A stretch of 64,000 bases of DNA from Actinomycetes bacterium (GTDB lineage: Bacteria; Actinomycetota; Actinomycetes; Actinomycetales; Microbacteriaceae), in contig JAEWJX010000076.1 in assembly GCA_023386365.1 (NCBI GenBank), forward strand, positions 25,437-89,436, read 5' to 3'. This document shows, piece by piece, positions 16,790 through 26,441 of this stretch (its first letter is position 1; each line of letters opens with the position of its first letter). Under the pieces are notes generated by a model. That model made no database searches, was not told the origin of the DNA, and saw nothing but the letters and a program-made list of their open reading frames with translations. Position numbers and translations under genes: made by a program.

Positions 16790-18673
16790 ATGACCGACGT
16801 CGAGATCACCGCACGGCCCGACGAGGGCGGCGGTCGGTCACGCGGACGCCGGCACCGGTCGATCGCCGAGAAGATCAGCGCCATGGGGCAGCAGCGCATC
16901 GGCGCGCTCATGCTCCTCGTCGCCACCGTCATCGCGATCGTGTGGGCGAACGTGGGCCTCGGCTCGTACACGTCGTTCTGGGAGACCCACCTCGAGCTCG
17001 GCGTGGGCGACCTCCACCTGGACTTCACGCTGCACGCGCTCGTCAACGACGCTCTGATGGCGGTGTTCTTCTTCACCGTCGGCCTGGAGGTGCGGCGCGA
17101 GTTCGCGATCGGCGAGCTCACGAGCTGGTCGCGCGCCATGGTGCCGGTGGTGGCTGCGGTCGTGGGGCTCGCGATCCCCGCACTGCTGTTCATCCTGATC
17201 GCGGCGCCATCCGGGCAGATGCACGCGTGGGGTGTGGTGATCTCCACCGACACCGCGTTCCTGGTGGGGGCCCTCGCATTGGTCGGGCCGCGCGTGCCCG
17301 GGCGGTTGCGGGTGTTCCTGCTGGCGCTCGCAGTGGTCGACGACATCGGCGCGCTCAGCATCATCGCGCTCGTGTACACCGAGGACTTCACCCCGCTGCC
17401 GCTGCTGATCGCCGCCGTCGGCCTCGCCGGGATCTACTTCACCCGCTACCTGAGGATGGGGCGCGGGCTCGTCTACGCGACGCTCGCGATCGTGGTGTGG
17501 CTGGCGTTCCTGGCCTCCGGGGTGCACCCCACGCTCGCGGGTGTCGCGATCGCGCTACTGGTGCCGGTGTACCGGCCCAACCGACGCGACGTGGAGCATG
17601 CGCTCGAGTTGGCGCGCACGTTCCGCCAGTCGCCCAACAGCGAGTACGCGCGCGCGGCAGCCAACAGTCTGCGCGAGTCGATCTCGATCAATGAGCGACT
17701 CCAGTCGGCCTACGCGCCGTATGTGGCATACGTGATCCTGCCGCTGTTCGCGCTCGCGAATGCGGGCGTGGTGCTGAGTCCGGAGATCCTATCGGCGGCT
17801 CTCGGGTCGGCGCTTACGTGGGGCATCGTGGCGGGCCTGGTGGTGGGCAAGTTCGTGGGCGTCTTCGGCGCGGCCGCCGTGATGAAGCTGCTCCGGGTGG
17901 GAGAGTTCGGCGCGGGTCTCACGCTCGACCGCATCGCCGGAGGCGGCGTGCTCTGCGGCATCGGGTTCACCATCTCGCTGTTCATCGTCGACCTCGCGAT
18001 CGACGACCCCGCCGCCCAGAACGAGGCGCGGGTGGGGGTGCTCGCCGCATCCGTCATCGCGTTCGTCGTCGCGACGATCATCTTCCGGATCTCGGATGCG
18101 GTGCACCCCGACGAGGAGACCGGGCAGGTTCTCGCGCGGCCCGTCGACATGCGGCGCGATCATGTCTACGGCTCGGCCGACGCCCGCTACGAGGTGGTCG
18201 AGTACGGCGACTTCCAGTGCCCGTTCTGTTCGAAGGCGTCGGGGGCGATCCAGCAGGTGCGGGAGGAACTCGGCGATGACGTGCGGTACGTCTGGCGCCA
18301 CGCGCCGCTCGTGCAGCAGCATCCGAACGCGCTCGCCGGAGCGGAGGCCGCGGAGGCCGCCGCCATGCAGGGCAAGTTCTGGGAGTACGAGCGCGGTCTG
18401 TTCGCCGATCAGGAGAACCAGCTGCCGTCGGACATCGTGCGGCTCGCGGCCCGACTCGACCTCGACGTGCCGAAGTTCGAACGCGACCTGCAGTCGGCGG
18501 AGGTGACCTCGCGGGTGCGCGACGACATGCTCGACGCGGAGGCGATGGGCATCGACTCGGTGCCGACCTTCTTCGTGAACGGCCGCCGGCACATCGGCCC
18601 GTACGACGCGCGCTCGCTCATCCGCGCCCTGCAGGAGACCGACGCCGAACCGACCACGATCCCGAGGAGCTGA
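16790..18673 (+). CDS. nhaA: NhaA Na+/H+ antiporter fused to DsbA-like thioredoxin domain
   Basis: A 627-residue fusion. About residues 25-430 are NhaA: multiple membrane segments, STDTAFLVGAL and the paired aspartates in VVDDIGALSIIAL that bind Na+ and H+. About residues 440-620 are a DsbA/DSBA-like thioredoxin domain with the motif CPFC (C477, C480) in GDFQCPFCSKASG. NhaA exchanges cytoplasmic Na+ for protons; the role of the redox domain is unknown. AGGGGAGA precedes the ATG. The next gene starts one base after its stop. Confidence 0.92.
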   Translation: MTDVEITARPDEGGGRSRGRRHRSIAEKISAMGQQRIGALMLLVATVIAIVWANVGLGSYTSFWETHLELGVGDLHLDFTLHALVNDALMAVFFFTVGLEVRREFAIGELTSWSRAMVPVVAAVVGLAIPALLFILIAAPSGQMHAWGVVISTDTAFLVGALALVGPRVPGRLRVFLLALAVVDDIGALSIIALVYTEDFTPLPLLIAAVGLAGIYFTRYLRMGRGLVYATLAIVVWLAFLASGVHPTLAGVAIALLVPVYRPNRRDVEHALELARTFRQSPNSEYARAAANSLRESISINERLQSAYAPYVAYVILPLFALANAGVVLSPEILSAALGSALTWGIVAGLVVGKFVGVFGAAAVMKLLRVGEFGAGLTLDRIAGGGVLCGIGFTISLFIVDLAIDDPAAQNEARVGVLAASVIAFVVATIIFRISDAVHPDEETGQVLARPVDMRRDHVYGSADARYEVVEYGDFQCPFCSKASGAIQQVREELGDDVRYVWRHAPLVQQHPNALAGAEAAEAAAMQGKFWEYERGLFADQENQLPSDIVRLAARLDLDVPKFERDLQSAEVTSRVRDDMLDAEAMGIDSVPTFFVNGRRHIGPYDARSLIRALQETDAEPTTIPRS

Positions 18674-18674
18674 C

Positions 18675-20303
18675 GTGACCGATCTCGACGCCTCCGACCC
18701 GGTCATGCGACCGCACCTCACGGATGCGCAGTGGGCCCGCCTGGTCGCCCACACCGAGCCGCAGGATGTCGCCGACGGCGACTACGTCTTCCGGGCGGGG
18801 CAACGCGACTACCCGATGGTGCTCGTCGAGGAGGGCCGCCTGGAGTTGGTGCGTGACGCGCTCGCCTGGATGGGCGAGGAGGTGCTCGCGACGATGGGTG
18901 CGCGCACCTTCGCCGGCGAGCTCGGCCTGCTGAACGGCCAGAGCGCGTTCCTGTCGGCGCGGGCGTCGGGCCCGACCCGGGTGCGGGTGCTCGATCGCGC
19001 CGAACTGCGACGCATCATGAACGAGGACGACGAGCTGTGCGACCTCATCCTGCACGCGCTGTGGGCGCGGCGGGAGAGTCTGCGTACGGGGTCGGCCGCG
19101 ATGACCCTCAAGTTCGTGGGCACCGACTCGTCGGGCGACTTCCTGGCGCTGCGTCGCTTCGCGGAGCGTCTCGACCTCGTGCACAAGGCCCACACGATCG
19201 ACCCCGCCGACCCGGCCCCTGCACACACCTACCGGGCGGAGGATTTGCCGATCGCCTTCATCCAGGGGGAGCCGGTGCCGAACGCGACGCCCGGCAAGGT
19301 GGCCGAGCGGCTGGGGCTCGCGTATGAGGCGCAGAGCGACCAGGCGGTCGACCTGGTGGTGGTGGGCGGCGGTCCGGCGGGGCTGGCCGCGGCGATCTAC
19401 GGTGCATCCGAGGGGCTCAGCACGGTGCTGCTGGATGCGGTGGCCCCGGGCGGGCAGGCGGCGGCCACGTCGCGGATCGAGAACTTCCTCGGCTTCCCCT
19501 TCGGGGTGAGCGGAGGCGACCTGATCGGGCAGGCGACCCTGCAGGCGCTCAAGTTCGGGGTGCGCGTGTACGCCCCGTGCGAGGCCGTCGACCTGCGCGA
19601 GGTCGGGGGGCTGCTGGATGTGACGCTGGCCGACGGCCGCATCATCCGGGCCCGGTCGGCGATCGTCACCTCGGGTGCCGCCTACCGTCGACTGCAGTTG
19701 GATCGCTGGACCGACTTCGAGCAGTCGGGCATCTTCTACGCGGCGACCCCGCTCGAGCTGCGGCAGGTGGCGGCGTCGCCGGTTGTGGTGGTGGGCGGCG
19801 CGAACTCGGCGGGCCAGGCGGCCCTCTATCTGGCCTCGAACGGGTGCCCGGTGCATCTGGTGGTGCGGGGCGCCGAGCTGGGGTCGGGGATGTCGTCGTA
19901 CCTGGTCGACCGGCTGGGCGACGACCCGCGCATCCAGGTGCATCTGCGCTCGAACGTGGTGGGCCTGGGCGGGGAGTCGGCGCTGCGGTCGGTTGCGATC
20001 GACTCGGCGGGGGAGATCGCGGCGCGCGGGCTGTTCTGCTTCATCGGCGCGGAGCCGGCGACCCGCTGGCTGCACACGCTCGACACCGACGCCGACGGCT
20101 TCATCCGCACCGGCACCGATGTGACCGCGCTGTCGCTGGCGCGCTGGCAGTCGCTCGGGCGCGACCCGTTCCCGTTCGAGACGTCGATCCCGCGGGTGTT
20201 CGCGGCGGGGGATGTGCGCCGCGGGTCGATGAAGCGGGTGGCGGCGGCCGTCGGCGAGGGGTCGAGCGCGGTGGCGTCGGTGCACCGCGCGTTGGCGTTC
20301 TGA
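18675..20303 (+). CDS. Cyclic-nucleotide-domain / thioredoxin-reductase-like flavoprotein
   Basis: A 542-residue protein. About residues 10-130 form a cNMP-binding (CAP effector) domain (GDYVFRAGQRDYPMVLVEEG, GELGLLNGQSAFLSARA); about 135-215 are a linker domain; 220-540 resemble thioredoxin reductase with FAD motif GGGPAGLAAAIYGASEG and NADPH motif VGGANSAGQAALYLA. At the position of the redox CxxC it has Y355-A-A-T358, so it cannot do the classic dithiol reaction. It follows the NhaA-thioredoxin fusion by one base and is surely in its operon. Confidence 0.85.
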   Translation: MTDLDASDPVMRPHLTDAQWARLVAHTEPQDVADGDYVFRAGQRDYPMVLVEEGRLELVRDALAWMGEEVLATMGARTFAGELGLLNGQSAFLSARASGPTRVRVLDRAELRRIMNEDDELCDLILHALWARRESLRTGSAAMTLKFVGTDSSGDFLALRRFAERLDLVHKAHTIDPADPAPAHTYRAEDLPIAFIQGEPVPNATPGKVAERLGLAYEAQSDQAVDLVVVGGGPAGLAAAIYGASEGLSTVLLDAVAPGGQAAATSRIENFLGFPFGVSGGDLIGQATLQALKFGVRVYAPCEAVDLREVGGLLDVTLADGRIIRARSAIVTSGAAYRRLQLDRWTDFEQSGIFYAATPLELRQVAASPVVVVGGANSAGQAALYLASNGCPVHLVVRGAELGSGMSSYLVDRLGDDPRIQVHLRSNVVGLGGESALRSVAIDSAGEIAARGLFCFIGAEPATRWLHTLDTDADGFIRTGTDVTALSLARWQSLGRDPFPFETSIPRVFAAGDVRRGSMKRVAAAVGEGSSAVASVHRALAF

Positions 20304-20306
20304 GCG

Positions 20307-21323
20307 TTACGCGCTCTCGCGCGGCACGAGGGTGGTGGGCAGCACGATCTCGCGCTGCGGTGCGCCGCCGATCACGTCGAGCAGCAGCTGCACCATGGAT
20401 TCGCTGATCTGCTCCCACGGCTGACGCATGGTGGTGAGGGGCGGCTCGTGGGTGGCGGCGAGTCCCGAGTCGTCGAACCCGGCGACGGCGATGTCTTCCG
20501 GCACGCGCTTGCCCGCGCGTCGCAGGGCGTGGATGGCACCCGCCGCCATCAGGTCGGATGCCGCGAACACGGCGTCGATGTCGGGCGCGCGTTCGAGGAG
20601 GCGCGCCATCGCGACGGCTCCCGACTCCTGGCTGTAGTCGCCCTCTTCGACGAGGGCGGGGTCGAAGGCGTCGCCCAGCTCGTCGCGGAATCCGACGAGA
20701 CGGTACTTGCCGCCGGGGGTGTCGTGGGGCCCCGCGATGGTGGCGATGCGGGTGTGGCCGCGGTCGAGCAGGTAGCGGGTGATGGTGCGCGCGGACCCGG
20801 TCTCGTCGACGGAGACGGTGGCGATGTCGCCCTGGTGCCCGAGCGGGATGCCGCAGCTGACGGTGGGCACGCCGGCCGCCACGAGTCGGTCGAGGAGCGG
20901 ATCGGATTCGTGGGACGAGATCAGCAGCACCCCGTCGACGTGCCCGGCACGCACGAAGTGCTCGACGTTGGCGCGTTCGGCTTCGGTGCCCGCGACGAGC
21001 AGCACGAGGGTCATGTTGCGCTGGGTGAGCGCTTCGGCGGCGCCGCGCAGCAGGAGCGCGAAGGTGGGGTCGTCGAAGAGCAGGTGCTGCGGCTCGGTGA
21101 GCAGGAACGCGAGCGAGCCGGCGCGACCGGTGGCGAGGCTGCGGGCGGCGTGGTTGGTGGTGAAGCCGGTGCTGAGGATGGCGTCTTCGACGGCGGCGCG
21201 CGCATCCGGAGAGACCCAGTGCCCCCCGTTGATGACGCGCGAGACGGTCCCGCGTGAGACGCCGGCCACCGCGGCGACGTCGCGGATCGTCGGCTTGCGC
21301 CTGACGTTCGTCGTCTCTTCCAC
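20307..21323 (-). CDS. LacI-family transcriptional repressor
   Basis: A 338-residue LacI/GalR protein: HTH at about residues 11-30 (TIRDVAAVAGVSRGTVSRVI), then a periplasmic-binding-protein-like sugar domain. It is divergent from the GH42 gene, and the gap holds three copies of CCGGTCACA, so it probably represses that gene and itself until a galactoside binds. The GTG at 21323 was chosen because TAGAGT lies eight bases before it (leaderless) and the HTH then starts normally; upstream in-frame starts exist. Confidence 0.9.
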   Translation of the reverse strand: MEETTNVRRKPTIRDVAAVAGVSRGTVSRVINGGHWVSPDARAAVEDAILSTGFTTNHAARSLATGRAGSLAFLLTEPQHLLFDDPTFALLLRGAAEALTQRNMTLVLLVAGTEAERANVEHFVRAGHVDGVLLISSHESDPLLDRLVAAGVPTVSCGIPLGHQGDIATVSVDETGSARTITRYLLDRGHTRIATIAGPHDTPGGKYRLVGFRDELGDAFDPALVEEGDYSQESGAVAMARLLERAPDIDAVFAASDLMAAGAIHALRRAGKRVPEDIAVAGFDDSGLAATHEPPLTTMRQPWEQISESMVQLLLDVIGGAPQREIVLPTTLVPRESA

Positions 21324-21355
21324 GAGGTGTGACTCTATACCCCGCACCCGCGGCC

Positions 21356-21438
21356 TGGGACCGGTCACAGTTGAGTAACGGATTGTGACCGGAGTCGCTT
21401 CTGCAGAAAACCCGTGCTCATACTGGGACCGGTCACAG
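21356..21438. promoter_or_regulatory. Triplicated LacI-type operator
   Basis: TGGGACCGGTCACAG occurs at 21356-21370 and identically at 21424-21438. An inverted TGTGACCGG lies at 21384-21392, 14 bases after the first CCGGTCACA. The core GACCGGTC is palindromic with CCGG at the centre, as in LacI-family operators. The region separates the divergent repressor and beta-galactosidase genes. Confidence 0.75.
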
Positions 21439-21460
21439 GGACCGACCCGATGGAGTGTTG

Positions 21461-23482
21461 ATGGATCTGACGAACGCCTGGCCCGTACCCGGGATCGCCT
21501 ACGGAGGCGACTACAACCCGGAGCAGTGGCCGCGTGAGACCTGGGACGACGATGTGGCGCTCATGCGCGAAGCCGGCGTCACCCTTGTCTCGGTCGGGAT
21601 CTTCTCGTGGGGTCTGCTCGAGACCGACGAGGGCGTGTTCGACTTCGCGTGGCTGGATGAGCTGCTCGACCTGCTGCACGCCAACGGCATCCGCGTCGAC
21701 CTCGGCACCCCGACCGCGTCGCCGCCGGCGTGGTTCTTCGCCAAGTACCCGGAAGCCCGCGTGATCTCCCGCGACGGCACGGTCATGGGGTTCGGGTCGC
21801 GCGGCATGGTCTCGCACTCGTCGCCCGCCTACCGCGACGCGATCGTGCGTATCGCGGACGCTCTCGCCGACCGCTACGCCTCGCACCCGGCGATCGTCAT
21901 GTGGCATGTGCACAACGAGTACGGCGTGCCCGTGGGGGAGGACTACTCCGAGCAGTCCGCCGCCGCCTTCCGCCTGTGGCTCCAGCAGCGCTACGGCAGC
22001 CTCGACGCGCTCAACGCCGCGTGGGGCACCGCCTTCTGGGGCCAGCGCTACGGATCGTGGGAGCACGTCGGCGTGCCCGCGGCGACCCCGACGGTCGCCA
22101 ACCCGGCGCAGCGACTCGATTTCGCCCGCTTCACCGACCACCAGCTCCTCGAATGCTTCTGCGCCGAACGTGACGCCATCCGCGCCCACGCCACGCAGCC
22201 CATCACCACCAACTTCATGGCGAACCAGAGTTGGACCACCGACCTCTGGAAATGGGCGGCGGAAGTCGACATCGTCTCCGACGACTCCTACCCGTGGGCG
22301 GCCGACCCGGAGAACGAGATCGGGCTGTCGATCGCCTCCGACCTGACGCGCTCGGTGGGCGGCGGCGCCCCGTGGATCCTGATGGAGCACTCCACGTCGG
22401 CGGTCAACTGGCAGCCGCGCAACATCGCCAAGCGTCCGGGCGAGATGGCCCGCAACTCGCTCGCTCACCTCGGTCGCGGCGCCGACGCCATCCTCTTCTT
22501 CCAGTGGCGGGCCTCACGCTCGGGCGCCGAGAAGTTCCACTCGGCGATGATCCCGCACGCCGGCACCAGCTCGCGGGTCTGGCGCGAGGTGGTCGAACTG
22601 GGCGCGTCCGTCGGCAAGCTGGCCGAACTGCAGGGCTCGCGGGTGGTGGCGGATGTGGCCGTGCTGTGGGACTTCGAATCGTTCTGGGCGCAGGACCTCG
22701 AGTGGCACCCCTCGGTCGAGCTCGACCACAAGGAGCGGGTGCGGGCGTTCTACGAGCGGCTGTGGCGCGACGGCATCACCGTCGACTTCGCGCTGCCCAC
22801 GCACGACCTCTCGGCCTACAAGCTGGTCGTCGCGCCGGCCCAGTACCTGCTCACCGCGGAAGGCGGCGCGAACCTCGCGCGCTACGTCGCCGGCGGCGGA
22901 ACCCTGGTGGTGTCGTTCTTCTCCGGCATCGTCGACGAGCACGACGCCGTCCACGCGGGCGGATACGGCGCACCGCTCGCCGAGGCGCTCGGCGTCACCG
23001 TCGACGAGTTCCTGCCGCTGCGCGAGGGCGTCGCCACGAGCGTCACGTGGAAGGGCGGCGTACTCGCCGCCGACGCCTGGCAGGAGGACGTGCGCGTCGG
23101 CACCGCGGAGGTGCTCGGCACCTACCGCGACGGGGCGGCATCCGGTGGCGCGGCCATCACCCGCAACACCCACGGCGACGGAACCGCGTGGTACCTCAGC
23201 ACGCGACTCGACGCATCCGGCCTTGAGACCGTGTTCGCCGACGTCTACGCGGATGCGGGCGTCGCGCCCGCCGGCACCCCCGACGGCGTCGAGGTGGTCA
23301 CCCGCCGCGGCCCCGACCACGACTACCTCGTGGCGATCAACCACCGCGACACCGCGGCCCACCTCGCGGTGAGCGGGCACGAGCTCCTCACCGACGCGCC
23401 GGTCGACGGCGCCCTCGAACTCCCCGGCGGCGCCGTTGCCGTCGTGCGCACCCCGCGCGAGCACCTGGGAGGTACTCACTGA
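21461..23482 (+). CDS. bgaA: Beta-galactosidase, GH42
   Basis: A 673-residue GH42 enzyme, probably cytoplasmic (no signal peptide), hydrolysing imported galactosides. The TIM barrel starts with GGDYNPEQWP; the acid/base is Glu153 in HVHNEYG, and the nucleophile is Glu309 in WILMEHSTSAVNWQ. The trimerisation and C-terminal beta domains follow. GGAG five bases before the ATG at 21461 favours this start over a GTG six bases upstream. The transporter genes follow 53 bases later. Confidence 0.94.
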   Translation: MDLTNAWPVPGIAYGGDYNPEQWPRETWDDDVALMREAGVTLVSVGIFSWGLLETDEGVFDFAWLDELLDLLHANGIRVDLGTPTASPPAWFFAKYPEARVISRDGTVMGFGSRGMVSHSSPAYRDAIVRIADALADRYASHPAIVMWHVHNEYGVPVGEDYSEQSAAAFRLWLQQRYGSLDALNAAWGTAFWGQRYGSWEHVGVPAATPTVANPAQRLDFARFTDHQLLECFCAERDAIRAHATQPITTNFMANQSWTTDLWKWAAEVDIVSDDSYPWAADPENEIGLSIASDLTRSVGGGAPWILMEHSTSAVNWQPRNIAKRPGEMARNSLAHLGRGADAILFFQWRASRSGAEKFHSAMIPHAGTSSRVWREVVELGASVGKLAELQGSRVVADVAVLWDFESFWAQDLEWHPSVELDHKERVRAFYERLWRDGITVDFALPTHDLSAYKLVVAPAQYLLTAEGGANLARYVAGGGTLVVSFFSGIVDEHDAVHAGGYGAPLAEALGVTVDEFLPLREGVATSVTWKGGVLAADAWQEDVRVGTAEVLGTYRDGAASGGAAITRNTHGDGTAWYLSTRLDASGLETVFADVYADAGVAPAGTPDGVEVVTRRGPDHDYLVAINHRDTAAHLAVSGHELLTDAPVDGALELPGGAVAVVRTPREHLGGTH

Positions 23483-23535
23483 TCCGCCCCGGGGTCGCAC
23501 CGACCTCGGGCCCCACCATTCCGAAAGGGAAGAAC

Positions 23536-24756
23536 ATGCGCAGCAAGCTCATGGGACTCGGCGCCCTCGCCGCGGTCTCCGCACTCGCGCTCGCCGGCTG
23601 CACCGGCAGCTCCGAGCCGAACGAGCCCGACGCCTCGGGCGCCGAACTCGTCATCTGGACCGACGCGGAGCGCGAAGAGGCGATCACCGCGGCGGCCGAG
23701 CAGTTCGAGGAGGAGACGGGAGCGACCGTCACCCTCGTGCAGAAGAACTTCGAAGACCTCCGCGCGGACTTCATCGCGCAGGTCCCCACCGGCGAGGGCC
23801 CCGACATCACGGTCGGCGCGCACGACTGGCTGGGTGCGCTGGTCACCGCCGGTGTCGTCGACACGATCGACCTCGGCGACAAGGCGTCCGAGTTCGAGCC
23901 CGTCGCGCTGGAGGCGATGACCTACGACGGACAGCTCTACGCGCTGCCGTACTCGCTCGAGACGATCGCGCTCGTGCAGAACACGGCGCTCGTCGGCACC
24001 GAGGCACCCGCCACCTGGGACGACATGATCGCCAAGGGCACCGCCGCCGGCACCGAGCGTCCGTTCGTCATCAACACCAACGGTGAGACCGGCGACGGCT
24101 ACACCATGTACGGATTCCAGACCTCGTTCGGGGCGCCGGTCTTCGTGCAGGACGACACCGGCTCGTACACGAGCGAGGTCGGGATGGGTGGCGCCGCGGG
24201 CGAAGCCTTCGCCAGCTGGCTGGGTGCGAACGGCTCCGCCGGCACCGGCATTCTGTCGACCACCATCGACTACGACACCAACAACGAACTGTTCAACACC
24301 GGCAAGGCCCCGTACACGATCCAGGGCCCGTGGGCGATCAGCGCATTCGCGGATGTCGACGTCACGGTGAACCCGATCCCGTCGGCGGGTGGCGAGGCGG
24401 CCGCCCCGTTCGTGGGCGTGCAGGGCTTCTACCTGAGCTCGCAGTCGAAGAACGCGCTGCTCGCGCAGGAGTTCCTCGTGAACTACGTCGGCACCGAGGA
24501 CGCCCAGCGTGCCCTCTATGAGGCCGACCCGCGCATCCCGGCGTGGACCTCGCTCGCCGAGGAGGTCTCGTCCGACCCGATCATCGCGGGCTTCGTCGCC
24601 TCGTCGAAGAACGGTGTCCCGATGCCGTCGATCCCCGAGATGGGTTCGGTGTGGGAGTTCTGGAACGCCGCCGAGTCGCAGATCATCAACGGCGCCGACC
24701 CGGTGTCGACCTGGAACAAGATGGTCGACGACCTGACGGCGGCCCTCGCCGGCTGA
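23536..24756 (+). CDS. Sugar ABC transporter substrate-binding lipoprotein (CUT1)
   Basis: A 406-residue extracellular lipoprotein with signal peptide and lipobox ALAGC (Cys22). The fold is MalE-like (family 1 solute-binding protein), with ALPYSLETIALVQNT and GKAPYTIQGPWAISAF as typical segments. The neighbouring GH42 gene suggests that galacto-oligosaccharides are the ligand, though maltodextrin binders look alike. A second paralogue lies at 62598. AAAGGGAAG precedes the ATG. A perfect hairpin separates it from the permease genes. Confidence 0.93.
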   Translation: MRSKLMGLGALAAVSALALAGCTGSSEPNEPDASGAELVIWTDAEREEAITAAAEQFEEETGATVTLVQKNFEDLRADFIAQVPTGEGPDITVGAHDWLGALVTAGVVDTIDLGDKASEFEPVALEAMTYDGQLYALPYSLETIALVQNTALVGTEAPATWDDMIAKGTAAGTERPFVINTNGETGDGYTMYGFQTSFGAPVFVQDDTGSYTSEVGMGGAAGEAFASWLGANGSAGTGILSTTIDYDTNNELFNTGKAPYTIQGPWAISAFADVDVTVNPIPSAGGEAAAPFVGVQGFYLSSQSKNALLAQEFLVNYVGTEDAQRALYEADPRIPAWTSLAEEVSSDPIIAGFVASSKNGVPMPSIPEMGSVWEFWNAAESQIINGADPVSTWNKMVDDLTAALAG

Positions 24757-24763
24757 CCGGCAC

Positions 24764-24796
24764 GACCGGGGCGGGGTTCCGTGCCCCGCCCCGGTC
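24764..24796 (+). terminator. 13-bp hairpin between binding protein and permease genes
   Basis: GACCGGGGCGGGG (24764-24776) and CCCCGCCCCGGTC (24784-24796) are perfectly complementary around TTCCGTG. There is no U tract, so it more likely stabilises the binding-protein mRNA 3' end or attenuates read-through, giving excess binding protein over permeases. Confidence 0.75.
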
Positions 24797-24833
24797 ACCC
24801 TCTCTTCCCGCACTCTGAACCCCTGGAGCGAAG

Positions 24834-26441
24834 ATGACGGTCGACGAAGCGCAACGACGCATCCGGATCGACCCCGGAACCCCGCACGCCCGCCGCTGGC
24901 GCGGACTCGGATGGGGCTTCCTCGTAAAGCTCGCCCTCATGGCGCTCGTCAACGCCCTCGGCGTGGCGGCGATCGTCTCCGCTCTGCGGGCGGAGTCGTG
25001 GCTGATCCTCGGCGCGGTGGCCGTGCTGCTGATCGCCGCGGACGTCATCTACTTCACCCGGCGTGCGCTGCCGCTGAAGTACCTGTACCCCGGGCTCGTC
25101 TTCCTGCTGGCCTTCCAGGTGTTCACGCTCGCGTACACCGGCTACATCGCGTTCACCAACTACGGCACCGGGCACGCCGGCTCGCAGGAGCAGGCCGTCG
25201 AGGCGGCCCTCATCCAGTCGGAACGGCGCGTCGAAGGCAGCCCCACGTATCCGATGGCCGTCGTCGAGCGGATCGGCGAGCTCGGTTTCGCGATCAACGA
25301 CGAGGGCACGCTTCGGGTCGGCAGCCCCAACGACCCCCTCACGGAGGCGGGTGAGCTGCCCGACTCGTCGAGCGCACCCGACGAGGTGCCCGGCTGGAAC
25401 ATCGTGCCGAAGGCGGAGCTGCTCACCGACCAGGCGCTGCAGGAGCAGGTCGCGGCTCTTCGCGTCCCGATCTCCGACGACCCGAACGACGGGTCGCTGC
25501 GGACCCGCGACGGCTCGACGGCCGCCGTCTACCGCTCGAGCCTCGTGTGGGACGAGCAGGCGCAGACGATCACCGACGTCGACACGGGCACCGTCTACCT
25601 CGCCGACCAGGACACCGGCCGTTTCGTCGCCGACGACGGCAGCACTCTCCCCACCGGATGGGTGGTGACCGTCGGGTTCGACAACTTCGTGCGGGCGTTC
25701 ACCGACCCGCGGCTGTCGGTGCCGCTGCTGCAGGTGACCCTTTGGACCTTCGTCTTCGCGATACTCACCGTGGTCACCAGCTTCGGGCTGGGGCTGCTCT
25801 TCGCGATGATCTACAACGACCCGCGGGTGAAGGCGCGTCGCCTGCTGCGCACCCTGTTCATCCTCCCGTACGCGTTCCCGGCGTTCATGTCGGCACTGCT
25901 CTGGCGGGGGATGCTGAACGCCGAGTTCGGGATCGTGAACGACCTCTTCTTCTTCGGTGCCGACATCAACTGGCTGGGCGACCCGTGGTTGGCGCGGCTG
26001 GCGGTGCTGTGGGTGAACCTGTGGCTCAGCTTCCCGTACTGGTTCCTCGTGTGCATGGGCGCGCTGCAGGCGCTGCCCGGCGAGACGCTCGAGGCGGCGA
26101 CCATCGACGGCGCCGGCAAGTGGCGCCGGTTCCGCGCGATCATCCTGCCGCTGCTGCTCATCTCGACGGCGCCGCTCGCGATCGCATCCTTCGCGTTCAA
26201 CTTCAACAACTTCACGATCATCTACATGCTCACCGGGGGCGGGCCGTCGTTCGCGGGTGGCGCCGCGACGCTCGGCGCCACCGACCTGCTCATCTCGGCG
26301 ATCTACAAGATCTCCGGGGTCGCGGGGGGTGCCGCCGACTACGGCCTCGCCAGCGCGCTGTCGATCATCGTCTTCATCGTCATCGGTGCCATCTCCGCGC
26401 TGGCCTTCCGCCAGACGCGCAAGCTCGAGGAGATCCAGTGA
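24834..26441 (+). CDS. Sugar ABC transporter permease, MalF type
   Basis: A 535-residue CUT1 inner-membrane permease. Three N-terminal helices are followed by a long external loop (about residues 105-280, much like the MalF P2 loop), then the transport core with the EAA motif EAATIDGAGKWRRFRAIILP that contacts the ATPase. The stop overlaps the start of the partner permease (TGATG). No ATPase is encoded nearby, as is usual for actinobacterial CUT1 systems that share one. Confidence 0.93.
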   Translation: MTVDEAQRRIRIDPGTPHARRWRGLGWGFLVKLALMALVNALGVAAIVSALRAESWLILGAVAVLLIAADVIYFTRRALPLKYLYPGLVFLLAFQVFTLAYTGYIAFTNYGTGHAGSQEQAVEAALIQSERRVEGSPTYPMAVVERIGELGFAINDEGTLRVGSPNDPLTEAGELPDSSSAPDEVPGWNIVPKAELLTDQALQEQVAALRVPISDDPNDGSLRTRDGSTAAVYRSSLVWDEQAQTITDVDTGTVYLADQDTGRFVADDGSTLPTGWVVTVGFDNFVRAFTDPRLSVPLLQVTLWTFVFAILTVVTSFGLGLLFAMIYNDPRVKARRLLRTLFILPYAFPAFMSALLWRGMLNAEFGIVNDLFFFGADINWLGDPWLARLAVLWVNLWLSFPYWFLVCMGALQALPGETLEAATIDGAGKWRRFRAIILPLLLISTAPLAIASFAFNFNNFTIIYMLTGGGPSFAGGAATLGATDLLISAIYKISGVAGGAADYGLASALSIIVFIVIGAISALAFRQTRKLEEIQ

